From assembly GCA_003663355.1 (NCBI GenBank), contig QMZV01000011.1:1-17100 (forward strand): a DNA stretch of 17,100 nt, read 5' to 3'. Every line of letters begins with the position of its first letter. The stretch's first letter is position 1. The position numbers and the translations under genes are program-made. The stretch is from Candidatus Aenigmatarchaeota archaeon. GTDB lineage: Archaea; Aenigmatarchaeota; Aenigmatarchaeia; QMZS01. The notes under the pieces were generated by a model. It was given only the letters and a program-made list of their open reading frames with translations, was not told where the DNA came from and made no database searches. Below, one piece after another: positions 6,367 to 14,148 of this stretch.

Positions 6367-6798
6367 TTATTCTCTTTTCTTATTAAGCAACATCTCAAGC
6401 AATTCTCTTGAAGAATATACCTTAATTCTTTCAATTTCTCTCAAATCAGAATCTCCAGAAAAAATAGGACAATTGAAAGCTAAAGATAAAGCAACATACG
6501 GAACATCTTTTTCATCCTTTAATAACTCCATCGCCTTAGGAACTAAATTACCAAAAACTTCTGATGGAACTATTTCTATTTGTGAAAAAATTAAATCCAC
6601 TATCGCTGAAAATACTTGTTCCCTTAGACCAGATTCTTTAAGTATTCTATCTTTGTGCTTTGCAAACTCCGATAGCATAAAATCTGGAGCAAAGAATCTA
6701 AATTTCCTTATTATGCTATTTAATGCAAATACCTTAAATGAAACACCCCTCTTAACTAAAGCTGAGAGAACTACATTAACATCAACGATTAATTCCAT
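6367..6798 (-). CDS. PIN-domain ribonuclease, putative toxin (VapC-like)
   Basis: PIN domains are metal-dependent RNases; as toxins they cut RNA and stop growth. The 143-residue protein starts MELIVDVNVVLSAL with the first acidic ligand Asp6. Glu44 (in MLSEFAKHK), Asp98 (DEKDVPYVALSLA) and the pair Asp116/Asp118 (FSGDSDLRE) complete the four-acid site. The segment KDVPYVALSLAFNCPIFSGD is typical of the PIN branch that pairs with small upstream antitoxins. Its start is six bases after the stop of the preceding gene, consistent with a two-gene operon. It converges on the unrecognised gene ending at 6290. All catalytic acids are present, so the enzyme should be active. Confidence 0.9.
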   Translation of the reverse strand: MELIVDVNVVLSALVKRGVSFKVFALNSIIRKFRFFAPDFMLSEFAKHKDRILKESGLREQVFSAIVDLIFSQIEIVPSEVFGNLVPKAMELLKDEKDVPYVALSLAFNCPIFSGDSDLREIERIKVYSSRELLEMLLNKKRE

Positions 6799-6804
6799 AA
6801 GCTC

Positions 6805-7038
6805 TCACTTTTTACCGTACAACTCAATATATTTTTTAGCTAAAGACTTATTTATTTCATCAGCAATCTCTTTTGCTCTTTCTTCTGTTAATTTTGATTT
6901 ATCAAGCTCTTTAGAAAGCCAAAAGATTTTTTCCAATTCTTCCTTTACAATTCTACTTGCAAATAAAGATAACTCCACTTTATCTATTTCTGATATGAAT
7001 TTAACATCCTCTGGAACATCAATTTTAACTTCTACCAT
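6805..7038 (-). CDS. Putative antitoxin paired with the PIN toxin
   Basis: A 77-residue Lys/Glu-rich protein beginning MVEVKIDVPEDV, the short strand plus helix opening of archaeal VapB-like antitoxins, followed by a long charged helical region (LASRIVKEELEKI-type pattern, then EERAKEIADEINKSLAKKY). It lies directly upstream of the PIN gene on the same strand, the classic antitoxin-first order. I choose the ATG at 7038. A start at 7062 would add eight residues, but that ATG lies inside the TATA-like ATTTATAT (7061-7068), which is centred 26-27 bases before 7038 and fits a leaderless transcript. Antitoxins of this type usually repress their own promoter; no operator repeat was obvious. Confidence 0.82.
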   Translation of the reverse strand: MVEVKIDVPEDVKFISEIDKVELSLFASRIVKEELEKIFWLSKELDKSKLTEERAKEIADEINKSLAKKYIELYGKK

Positions 7039-7060
7039 ATAAATATAAAGGGAAAGAAAC

Positions 7061-7068
7061 ATATAAAT
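7061..7068 (-). promoter_or_regulatory. TATA box of the toxin-antitoxin operon
   Basis: ATTTATAT on the minus strand is centred about 26-27 bases before the ATG at 7038. It overlaps the alternative upstream ATG at 7062, which argues against that start. Confidence 0.55.
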
Positions 7069-7212
7069 AAAAATTTCTCTAACACTTCCAGCAAAATTTA
7101 CAATTTAAATCCAAGCAAGGCAAAGGTTAGCTTTAAACAATGAATTTAGAAAAGATATTTCAGTTTACACTTGCTACAGATTATTACAGTGTAATAGAAA
7201 TAAAAATAAAAA

Positions 7213-7458
7213 CTAAATTTTTTTCAATAATTCATTGCAGTCTTTAATTATTGAATCGCAGGCTTTTTCTATTGATTTTTTTATGTTTTTTCCTTCAACA
7301 AGCAATTGCATTTTCTCCAAAAAAGGGTGTTTACTTCCATAAGCGACCTTTTTTATTCCTTTTTCATTCCAAAGTCTGTCAACCAACAAATTGAGCAAAG
7401 TTTGTGTCTCCTCTGTCTCAAAAACAACTCTATTTTCCTTGTTTTCAATAATCCTCAT
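7213..7458 (-). CDS. rpoL: DNA-directed RNA polymerase subunit L (Rpb11 homologue)
   Basis: RpoL pairs with subunit D to form the platform on which archaeal RNA polymerase assembles. The 81 residues contain the family core: TQTLLNLLVDRLWNEKGIKK (the TLLNLL helix), then VAYGSKHPFLEKMQLLVEGK (the AYxxxHPxxxxxxLxxxG signature) and a C-terminal helix ending CNELLKKI. Length is slightly below the usual 90 or so. A TATA-like ATATATTA on this strand (7479-7486) is centred about 24-25 bases before the ATG and overlaps the start codon of the divergent L11-like gene, so the two promoters are interlocked. Confidence 0.93.
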   Translation of the reverse strand: MRIIENKENRVVFETEETQTLLNLLVDRLWNEKGIKKVAYGSKHPFLEKMQLLVEGKNIKKSIEKACDSIIKDCNELLKKI

Positions 7459-7478
7459 ATAACAATTTAAAAATTAAA

Positions 7479-7486
7479 TAATATAT
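7479..7486 (-). promoter_or_regulatory. TATA box of rpoL
   Basis: ATATATTA on the minus strand is centred about 24-25 bases before the rpoL ATG at 7458. The first two bases of the divergent L11-like start codon (7485-7486) fall within it. Confidence 0.45.
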
Positions 7487-7730
7487 GGTAACAGTTGCTG
7501 AACTTGTAAAAAAAGCAGCAAATTTAGAAAAACTTGGAAAAAAGGACAAACCTACAGAAATTGTTGGAGACATATCTTTTGAGAAAATAAAGGAAATTGC
7601 CAAAAACAAGGAAATTCCAGGAAATTCAGAAGAAGCAAAAATCAGACAAATAATCGGCTCTTGTATCTCATACAAAATTACAATTGATGGAAAGGACCCA
7701 AGAGAATTCAGAAATTATCCAGACTTATAA
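7485..7730 (+). CDS. Stand-alone C-terminal domain of ribosomal protein L11 (uL11-like)
   Basis: The 81 residues align with the C-terminal, 23S rRNA-binding half of archaeal L11. VTVAELVKKAANLEKLGKKD corresponds to the TTALIKKE linker, TEIVGDISFEKIKEIAKNKE to the VGxLTxEQVxKIAKxK helix, and IIGSCISYKITIDGKDPREF to the GTCxSMGVTVEGKDPKEV end. The normal N-terminal domain of about 70 residues, which carries the PGQ-type region and contacts translation factors and the stalk base, is absent. It is not a local truncation, because the sequence before the ATG is the oppositely oriented rpoL gene. The usual Ser-Met-Gly of the C-terminal signature is Ser-Tyr-Lys here. It may be a reduced true L11, a paralogue, or half of a split protein. 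Confidence 0.78.
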   Translation: MVTVAELVKKAANLEKLGKKDKPTEIVGDISFEKIKEIAKNKEIPGNSEEAKIRQIIGSCISYKITIDGKDPREFRNYPDL

Positions 7731-7825
7731 GCATATTTTTACGCTTCTCAATGAAATACGCATCATCTTTGCTTACACCATTATACTTTGTGCGTCATAG
7801 ATAAATTTAAAAAAGAAAACAATAT

Positions 7826-9442
7826 TCAATTAGAGAACTCCAATGCTGCTTTTACAAAACCAATAAAAGGTGGTGAAGGAGAATAGGGACGAGACTTGAA
7901 TTCTGGATGGAATTGAGTACCAAGAAAAAAATTGTTTTTTGGATACTCTATTATTTCAATTCTTCTTCCATTATCTGAGTAACCAGAGAATACAAGACCA
8001 TGTCTTTCAAATTCAGAAATGAACTTAGGATTTACTTCATACCTATGTCTATGCCTCTCGTAAATCTTCTCTTTCCTATAAAGTTTGTGAGCAATCGTTT
8101 TTGGCTTTATTGTTACTTCTATGTCTCCAAGCCTCATTGTCCCACCGAATCTGTTTACTTTAGACTGCTCTGGCAATAAATCTATTACCGGATGTTCTGT
8201 TTTTGCAAGTTCACTGCTATTTCCATCCTCCCACCCAATAATATGCCTTGCAAACTCAATAACTGCAAGTTGAAATCCAAAACATATTCCAAGAAAAGGG
8301 ATATTGTTCTCTCTTGCATACTGAATTGCTTTTATCTTTCCTTCAGTTCCCCTTTGTCCAAATCCTCCAGGAACAAGAATCCCGTCTGCATCAATTTTCA
8401 CTTTATCTTTCTTTTCAAGATTCTCGCTTTCTATCCAGAGAATGTTCACCTTGCATCCAGTTGCTATACCTGCATGTTTCAAAGCCTCTCTTATGCTAAG
8501 GTAAGAATCTTTTACATTTATGTACTTTCCTATAATAGCTATTTTTATCTCCTTCTCAAAATTTTGAAGTTTTTTGACCATTTTTTCCCATTCATTACTT
8601 TGTCTTCTCTCTTGAAGTTTTAGTTTTTTTATAATATATTTATCAAGTTTTTCATCCTTAAACATTAAAGGAACTTCGTAGATGTCTTTTGCATCTTCTG
8701 CACTTATGACGCCTTCAACTGGAACATCGCAGAATAATGAAATTTTCCTCTTTGTTTCTTCTTTTAACTTATTTGCGCATCTTCCAACAATAATGTCTGG
8801 CTGCAAACCTATTCTTCGCAGTTCCTTCACGCTGTGCTGCGTTGGTTTTGTTTTCTGTTCTTTTCCTAAATCAAGCGGAATGAGTGTTACATGGATAAGG
8901 AGAAAATCTTCATCTCTTTCTTCATTATGCATCTGCCTTATTGCTTCAAGGAATGGCATGCTTTCAATGTCTCCAACAGTTCCTCCTATTTCAACAATGC
9001 AAATCTCTGCATTATTTTCCATTGCCATTTTTCTTATCCACAATTTTATCTCATCTGTTATGTGTGGTATTATCTGCACAGTTTTTCCAAGATAATTGCC
9101 ATCTCTTTCTTTCTCTATTACTTTGCTGTAAATCTTTCCAGTTGTGATGTTATGATTTCCTGTTAACTCAACACCAATAAAACGCTCATAATGGCCTAGA
9201 TCAAGATCAACTTCAGTCCCATCTTTAAGAACATAAACTTCTCCGTGCTGGAATGGATTCATAGTGCCAGCATCAATGTTTATATATGGGTCAATCTTAA
9301 TTGGTATAACTTTATAACCCATATCCACAAGCAGTCTTCCTATAGATGCTGTTGTTATTCCTTTACCAAGTCCGCTCATTACACCGCCTGTGACTATTAT
9401 ATACTTCGTTTTATTTTTTATTGATTTCAAATATTCTCCCAT
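7826..9442 (-). CDS. pyrG: CTP synthase (glutamine hydrolysing)
   Basis: CTP synthase makes CTP from UTP, ATP and glutamine. Counting from the ATG at 9442 (538 residues), the synthetase domain opens with TGGVMSGLGKGITTAS (P-loop near 18-33) and contains DPYINIDAGTMNPFQHGEV and DLDLGHYERF. The glutamine amidotransferase domain has the nucleophile Cys387 in LGICFGFQ and the His512/Glu514 pair in QFHPEF. Length is standard. An ATG five codons upstream (9457) is equally open. I prefer 9442 because an AT-rich ATAAATAAAA element lies 17-27 bases before it and nothing like that precedes 9457. The motif reads VMSGLGKG where most enzymes have VVSSLGKG. It is divergent from the P-type ATPase across about 64 bases and convergent with the L11-like gene. 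Confidence 0.97.
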   Translation of the reverse strand: MGEYLKSIKNKTKYIIVTGGVMSGLGKGITTASIGRLLVDMGYKVIPIKIDPYINIDAGTMNPFQHGEVYVLKDGTEVDLDLGHYERFIGVELTGNHNITTGKIYSKVIEKERDGNYLGKTVQIIPHITDEIKLWIRKMAMENNAEICIVEIGGTVGDIESMPFLEAIRQMHNEERDEDFLLIHVTLIPLDLGKEQKTKPTQHSVKELRRIGLQPDIIVGRCANKLKEETKRKISLFCDVPVEGVISAEDAKDIYEVPLMFKDEKLDKYIIKKLKLQERRQSNEWEKMVKKLQNFEKEIKIAIIGKYINVKDSYLSIREALKHAGIATGCKVNILWIESENLEKKDKVKIDADGILVPGGFGQRGTEGKIKAIQYARENNIPFLGICFGFQLAVIEFARHIIGWEDGNSSELAKTEHPVIDLLPEQSKVNRFGGTMRLGDIEVTIKPKTIAHKLYRKEKIYERHRHRYEVNPKFISEFERHGLVFSGYSDNGRRIEIIEYPKNNFFLGTQFHPEFKSRPYSPSPPFIGFVKAALEFSN

Positions 9443-9506
9443 AGATAAACATCGCATTTTTTATTTATTGTTGAGTTTTGTTTTACTCTAAAAAGATTAA
9501 ACTATT

Positions 9507-11981
9507 ATGCATAGGGGTCTTTCCTCTGATGAAGCAAAAAAACGATTAAAAATTTATGGTGAAAATAAGATAGAAAGAAGAAAAAAAGTTTCTCCGTTTA
9601 AATTATTTGCATCCCAGTTTACTTCTCCAATAATTCTTCTTCTCATAGTTGCGGCAATTCTTTCTTTTTCTATCAATTTTATAAAACATGCAGAATATTT
9701 TGATTCCATTCTGATTTTAATAATAGTTTTTGCTTCCGGCATTGCGGGTTTTGTGCAGGATTATAAAGCTGAACAAGCTGTTGAAGCTTTGCAACGTCTC
9801 GCCACACCAAAAGCAAAAGTTATTCGCGATTTTAAAGAACAGGAAATATCTGCAACGGAAATCATTCCGGGCGATTTAATAGTGGTGGAAGGAGGAGATG
9901 TTGTGCCTGCAGATGCAGAAATATTGGAAGGCAATTTGAAGATGGATGAATCTCCTTTAACAGGGGAATCAAAAGAAGTGAAAAAGAAAAAAGGAGACAA
10001 AATCTACTCTTCTTGTGGTGTATATACCGGAAGGGCTGTAGCCAAAGTCCATGCTACTGGCATGCATACCAGAATCGGGAAAATAGCCGCAAAGATGCAG
10101 GAAATAGAAGAAGGAAAAACCCCTTTCCAACAACACATAGGAAAATTTACAAAAAAAATAGTTGGCCTTACAACTTTGATAATTATTGTAACCTTTGCTG
10201 TGGCGTTTAGTAAATTCACTTTGATGGAAGCAAGTTTAATAGCAATCTCTTTAGCTGTAGCCGCCATACCAGAAGATTTACCAGCGGTTGTTACCATAGC
10301 CCTATCCTTGGGTGCCAGACAAATGGTTAAACGCAAAGCTTTGGTCAGGCGTTTGGCAATAACAGAGTCAGTAGGTTCGGTAGATGTAATTTGCACAGAC
10401 AAAACCGGAACATTAACAGAAGGAAAAATGAAAGTGAGAAATTTTTGGTTTTTAAGGGAAAGTGAGAAGGCAAGAAATTTGGCGAACAAAGTTTGTTTTT
10501 ACTGCAACGACGCAAAAACCATTTTGGAAGAGGGAAAAGAAAAATGGATCGGAGATGAAACAGACATTGCTCTAAAGCAGTATGCATCTTTCATTAAATC
10601 TGAAGGAAAGCGAATAGATGAAGTGCCATTCTCTTCTGAGAGAGAAATGATGACTGTAGTTCACGATTTTGGTAAAGAAAAATTGGTTTTATCAAAAGGA
10701 GCTTTAGAAGTTATCCTAACCAAAAGCAGCAAAGTCTTACTTGGAGAAAAAATCGTCAAATTGGATAAAAAAACAAAAGAAACCATACTCAAGAAAAATG
10801 AAGAATTATCTTCAAAAGGATTTAGAATTCTATCTCTGGCTTATAAAGATTATAAAAAACCTCTGGAGAAAAATTTAATATTCATAGGTTTGGTTCTGCT
10901 TTCTGACCCTCCAAGACCAGAAGTTAGAGAAGCCATAGAAGAATGCTATTCTGCAGGAATACGCATCATAATGATTACTGGAGACAATCCTCTTACTGCC
11001 AAAGCAATAGCAGAAGAAATAGGAATGCATTCTGAAGGAGTGCTTACCGGCAGTGATTTGGACAAGATGGATGAAGAGGAATTGAATACAGCTTTAAACA
11101 AAGGAATAAATATTTTTGCCAGAACAACACCTTTCCACAAACTTAGAATTTTAGAAGCTTTGCAGAAGGATGGACATACTGTAGCAATGACCGGAGATGG
11201 AGTAAATGATGCCTTGGCAATAAAAAAAGCAGATGTTGGTATTTCAATGGGTATAAAAGGAACGGAAGTAGCAAAAGAAGCCAGCGATATTGTTCTTTTG
11301 GATGATAATTTTGCAAGCATAAGAAATGCTGTAAAAGAAGGCAGAAGAATTTTTGACAATATCAGAAAATTTGTTGATTATCTGCTTACCTGCAATTTAG
11401 CAGAAGTAATAGTGGTTTTGCTCGCCACTTTATTTTTGCCCTTTATCTCTCTTTACCCTATTCAAATCCTTTGGATAAATTTAATTACTGACGGTCTGCC
11501 CGCCCTGGCCTTATCTGTAGATCCTGCAAGACCAGATGTTATGAAAAGAAAACCAAAAAAGCGTGGCGAAGGAATAATAAATAAAAAATTAATATCTCTC
11601 ATAGGAGGCATAGGGATTGAAAAAGCAGCAGTTCTCATTATAACTTTCTTATTAATCTTGCCTCTTGGTTTAGAAAAAGCCAGAACAACTCTATTTACCG
11701 GATTTATTTTATATGAATTAGTGCGAATAGCTGTAATAAGATATGAAGAAAAACTTTGCAGTTTCAGAGATTGGTTAAAAAATAAGTTTTTGGTTTATTC
11801 TCTAATAATATCAATTTTATTGCAATTGGTGTTGCTTTACACTCCTCTTGCATCTTACTTCAAAGTTGTGCCTCTGAGTTTATATGAATGGAGTATATTA
11901 CTTTCCTTAACCTTTGCCGGATTTATAGCAGGCATTACCATTGCTTGGATAATTGACAAGGTAATCAGAGAAGAATATTAA
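9507..11981 (+). CDS. P-type calcium-transporting ATPase (type II)
   Basis: This 824-residue membrane pump couples ATP hydrolysis to cation export. It has the type II order: N-terminal GLSSDEAKKRLKIYGENK, actuator TGES (152-155), phosphorylation site DKTGTLT (Asp298), MITGDNPLTA, and hinge GDGVND (563-568). About ten membrane helices are predicted. Ion-binding residues match calcium pumps of the SERCA/PMR1 class: PEDLP with Glu256 in helix 4, NLAE (Asn630, Glu633) in helix 5 and NLITD (Asn658, Thr661, Asp662) in helix 6. The calcium call rests on these; Na+/K+ pumps differ there. Calcium pumps usually have PEGLP, while here it is PEDLP. The gene appears somewhat richer in G+C than its neighbours, which could hint at transfer. 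Its stop codon abuts the stop of the antiporter gene. Confidence 0.95.
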   Translation: MHRGLSSDEAKKRLKIYGENKIERRKKVSPFKLFASQFTSPIILLLIVAAILSFSINFIKHAEYFDSILILIIVFASGIAGFVQDYKAEQAVEALQRLATPKAKVIRDFKEQEISATEIIPGDLIVVEGGDVVPADAEILEGNLKMDESPLTGESKEVKKKKGDKIYSSCGVYTGRAVAKVHATGMHTRIGKIAAKMQEIEEGKTPFQQHIGKFTKKIVGLTTLIIIVTFAVAFSKFTLMEASLIAISLAVAAIPEDLPAVVTIALSLGARQMVKRKALVRRLAITESVGSVDVICTDKTGTLTEGKMKVRNFWFLRESEKARNLANKVCFYCNDAKTILEEGKEKWIGDETDIALKQYASFIKSEGKRIDEVPFSSEREMMTVVHDFGKEKLVLSKGALEVILTKSSKVLLGEKIVKLDKKTKETILKKNEELSSKGFRILSLAYKDYKKPLEKNLIFIGLVLLSDPPRPEVREAIEECYSAGIRIIMITGDNPLTAKAIAEEIGMHSEGVLTGSDLDKMDEEELNTALNKGINIFARTTPFHKLRILEALQKDGHTVAMTGDGVNDALAIKKADVGISMGIKGTEVAKEASDIVLLDDNFASIRNAVKEGRRIFDNIRKFVDYLLTCNLAEVIVVLLATLFLPFISLYPIQILWINLITDGLPALALSVDPARPDVMKRKPKKRGEGIINKKLISLIGGIGIEKAAVLIITFLLILPLGLEKARTTLFTGFILYELVRIAVIRYEEKLCSFRDWLKNKFLVYSLIISILLQLVLLYTPLASYFKVVPLSLYEWSILLSLTFAGFIAGITIAWIIDKVIREEY

Positions 11982-13139
11982 CTATTTTATATACCTTTTC
12001 CATCTTTGCAGCAACCAGGCAAAAGAGAGAGGTATTAGCAGAGTAAACAGCGCAGTAGATGCTATTAAAACAGAATACAAACTAACAGGTATTAATTGAT
12101 GCTCAAATAAAAATTTTAATATTACAATACTTGTGCTGAATCTAACAGATAATCCAATTCCCAAAAGAAGAGACTCTCTGCTGCCAAGTTTTTTTCTTCC
12201 AACTAAATAGGAAGGAATGAGTTTGCTGATAAATGGAACGAGAAAGAAAATAAGAAGTATTAGAGAATTTTGAGATAGATAAGTTAAACTGGTCGTAATG
12301 CCAACCCAGAAAAAGAAAAGAGGCGCAAACAACCCATAGCAAACAGACCTTATTTCGCTTTCTATAAATTTTAATCTTTCATCTGGAATAAAGTTTTTTA
12401 CCGCAACCCCTGCAAGCAAAGCTGCTAATGCATCTATGTCTGCATAATTTCCTATTCCCAAGAAAAGGAAGAAAATAAACATAGTAAAGAGAAACAGAGT
12501 CTCTATATTACAAACTTTGAATTTTTTTCCTTCTTTTTTCAGAAGAGAAAGAAAATAGGTTAGTCCAAAAACTAAAATGAGAGATATCAGTGTAATTAAA
12601 ATAGTTGAAGTTGGATGTGCAGCGGAAATTCCCACCATGCTAATTGCAAGAACGAGCGTAAAAATCTCAAAAATGTCATCCAACACACCAATGCCTATAA
12701 TACTTTGACCAAGTTTTGTATTTATTATTTTAAACTCATCAAGTATTGGAAGCAAAACAGCTTCTCCTACCGTAGCAAAGGAAAGACCAACCAAAAAAGA
12801 TAAAAACCAGTTTAGTTGAAATAGCAGATGAATAAGTAACATGCCGCATAAACCTTCTGAAAGAATTATAAAAAGTGTTGAAACAAATAAGAACCCAGTT
12901 TCCTTTTTGATTTCTTTTACATTTATTTCAAACCCAATTATAAAAAGCAGGAAATACATTCCCAAACTTGCCAAAAATCTGAATGTATCGGAAGAAGTTA
13001 TTGCTGGGAACGGATTGTATAAACTGAATATAAAGCCAAGAAATAAAGCCGAGAATATCCATGGAACTCTTATTTTTTCTATCAGACGCCCTCCGAGAAA
13101 AGTAATCAAATACAATAAAGACAAGATTAAGTAAATCAT
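11982..13139 (-). CDS. Cation/proton antiporter, CPA2 (Kef/NapA-like) membrane domain
   Basis: A 385-residue integral membrane protein with about 12 hydrophobic segments and no cytoplasmic TrkA-type domain. It starts MIYLILSLLYLITFLGGRLI and shows the CPA2 pattern: LFIIGFEIN after helix 2, SFATVGEAVLLPIL in the helix 4 crossing region, and the twin aspartates Asp154-Asp155 in GIGVLDDIFE, which bind the ion and proton in electrogenic Na+/H+ exchangers. SVRFSTSIVI late in the sequence is the second half of the core. Na+/H+ exchange is most likely, K+ possible. The gene ends TAG directly against the stop of the convergent P-type ATPase gene. It follows taw1 by 16 bases on the same strand and may have its own AT-rich promoter or be cotranscribed. 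Confidence 0.92.
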   Translation of the reverse strand: MIYLILSLLYLITFLGGRLIEKIRVPWIFSALFLGFIFSLYNPFPAITSSDTFRFLASLGMYFLLFIIGFEINVKEIKKETGFLFVSTLFIILSEGLCGMLLIHLLFQLNWFLSFLVGLSFATVGEAVLLPILDEFKIINTKLGQSIIGIGVLDDIFEIFTLVLAISMVGISAAHPTSTILITLISLILVFGLTYFLSLLKKEGKKFKVCNIETLFLFTMFIFFLFLGIGNYADIDALAALLAGVAVKNFIPDERLKFIESEIRSVCYGLFAPLFFFWVGITTSLTYLSQNSLILLIFFLVPFISKLIPSYLVGRKKLGSRESLLLGIGLSVRFSTSIVILKFLFEHQLIPVSLYSVLIASTALFTLLIPLSFAWLLQRWKRYIK

Positions 13140-13155
13140 AATTAAATTTTATAAA

Positions 13156-14097
13156 CTAATTAAATTTATTAACAACTTTTGAATCCTTATTTTTCAGCAA
13201 AACAATTCTTGAATCTTTTGACTCATCTTCATATTTATAATTGCTTTTTTTTGAAATTTTCAGGGCAAATTTTTTTACTTCTTCAAAGTCAGGCATTTTC
13301 TCATCTCCGAGTCTTTTTTTTGAATAACCCAAGCTCATGTACGATTTTACCTCAACAAAATCGGGATTTCCTTTTTCTATTAATTTTAAAAAACCTTTTA
13401 AATCCTCATCAGAATCATTCAAACCTTTAATTAATGTCAACCTAACAACTCTTCTCCCTTTAAATTTGTTTATTATTTCCAGACTTTTATTAAATTTATC
13501 CCACAGATTTTTTTCGGTTGGTCTGCAGATTTTTTCAAACTTTTCTTTTTCTGGAGCGCTTAATGAGAGATATAACTGAAAATTTTTCTTTTTTTTCAAC
13601 TTTTGCAAAATATCAGGATTTGTTCCATTAGTTACCAAAAAAACAGTCCTTGCCCTTTCGGTTAAATAATCCACCAATTCCACAATCTTTTTATAAAGAG
13701 TTGGTTCTCCAGATAATGAAATGGCGAAGTGATTTGGTTCAAGAGATTCTTCAAATTTTTTTTTATTTTTAACACTCCCTCCAAATCCGGAGAGTAATTT
13801 TTTTCTTTGTTCAATTAAATTTTCTACAATTTCTTCTGGTTCATCAATTTCTTCCGGAAATTTATTAATAAATAATTCATTCGGGCACCAGCAAAACAAA
13901 CATCTTAGGTTGCAGAAAACAACGCTTGGAGAAAATTGCATACACCTGTGACAATCAATACCATAAAATTTTTCTTTATAGCAGACACCCTCTCCTCTCA
14001 AACTTTTTTTTGTCCACTCGCAAATCTGAACTCCGGAATGATTGAACAATTTATAATGTTTTTTTTCCAATTCTCTTCTCAGATTTTCACTTATCAT
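13156..14097 (-). CDS. taw1: 4-demethylwyosine synthase Taw1 (TYW1), radical SAM enzyme
   Basis: Taw1 condenses pyruvate carbons with N1-methylguanosine-37 of tRNA-Phe to form the tricyclic 4-demethylwyosine. In 313 residues, the radical SAM cluster ligands are Cys62, Cys66 and Cys69 (FCNLRCLFCWC), and Cys26, Cys39 and Cys52 form the second cluster. These six positions coincide with those of the Methanocaldococcus jannaschii enzyme. SLSGEPTLY and FLVTNGTNPDIL follow for SAM binding, then VRLTLIKGLND and VEVKSYMSLGYSKKRL near the end, all family-typical. A segment of alternating A/T at 14117-14129 may be the promoter. Later wybutosine enzymes are not in the window. The assignment is firm. Confidence 0.96.
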   Translation of the reverse strand: MISENLRRELEKKHYKLFNHSGVQICEWTKKSLRGEGVCYKEKFYGIDCHRCMQFSPSVVFCNLRCLFCWCPNELFINKFPEEIDEPEEIVENLIEQRKKLLSGFGGSVKNKKKFEESLEPNHFAISLSGEPTLYKKIVELVDYLTERARTVFLVTNGTNPDILQKLKKKKNFQLYLSLSAPEKEKFEKICRPTEKNLWDKFNKSLEIINKFKGRRVVRLTLIKGLNDSDEDLKGFLKLIEKGNPDFVEVKSYMSLGYSKKRLGDEKMPDFEEVKKFALKISKKSNYKYEDESKDSRIVLLKNKDSKVVNKFN

Positions 14098-14148
14098 AAT
14101 TTACAACAACTTTGCTAATTAATTAAATTAACTCAGCTCTTGCTATTC

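Noticed and set aside
6473..7042. Long plus-strand frame of 189 residues opposite the toxin-antitoxin genes
   Set aside because: It is the antisense of two clearly coding genes, is Ser/Thr/Asn-rich in the way antisense frames often are, and shows no family motif.
7140..7247. Short plus-strand frame starting MNLEKIFQFTLATDYYS
   Set aside because: Only about 35 residues; it runs antisense into rpoL, and the nearest TATA-like element is about 34 bases away. The 7063-7212 gap otherwise shows nothing I can name.
7731..7825. Possible box C/D small RNA on the minus strand (GATGATG followed by TTGA) between the L11-like gene and pyrG
   Set aside because: Only one box C-like motif is near consensus, box D is wrong in one base, and no D'/C' pair at proper spacing was found.
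10004..10489. 161-residue minus-strand frame inside the ATPase gene, and similar antisense frames in pyrG
   Set aside because: Both lie opposite genes with intact catalytic motifs, and no independent signal supports them.
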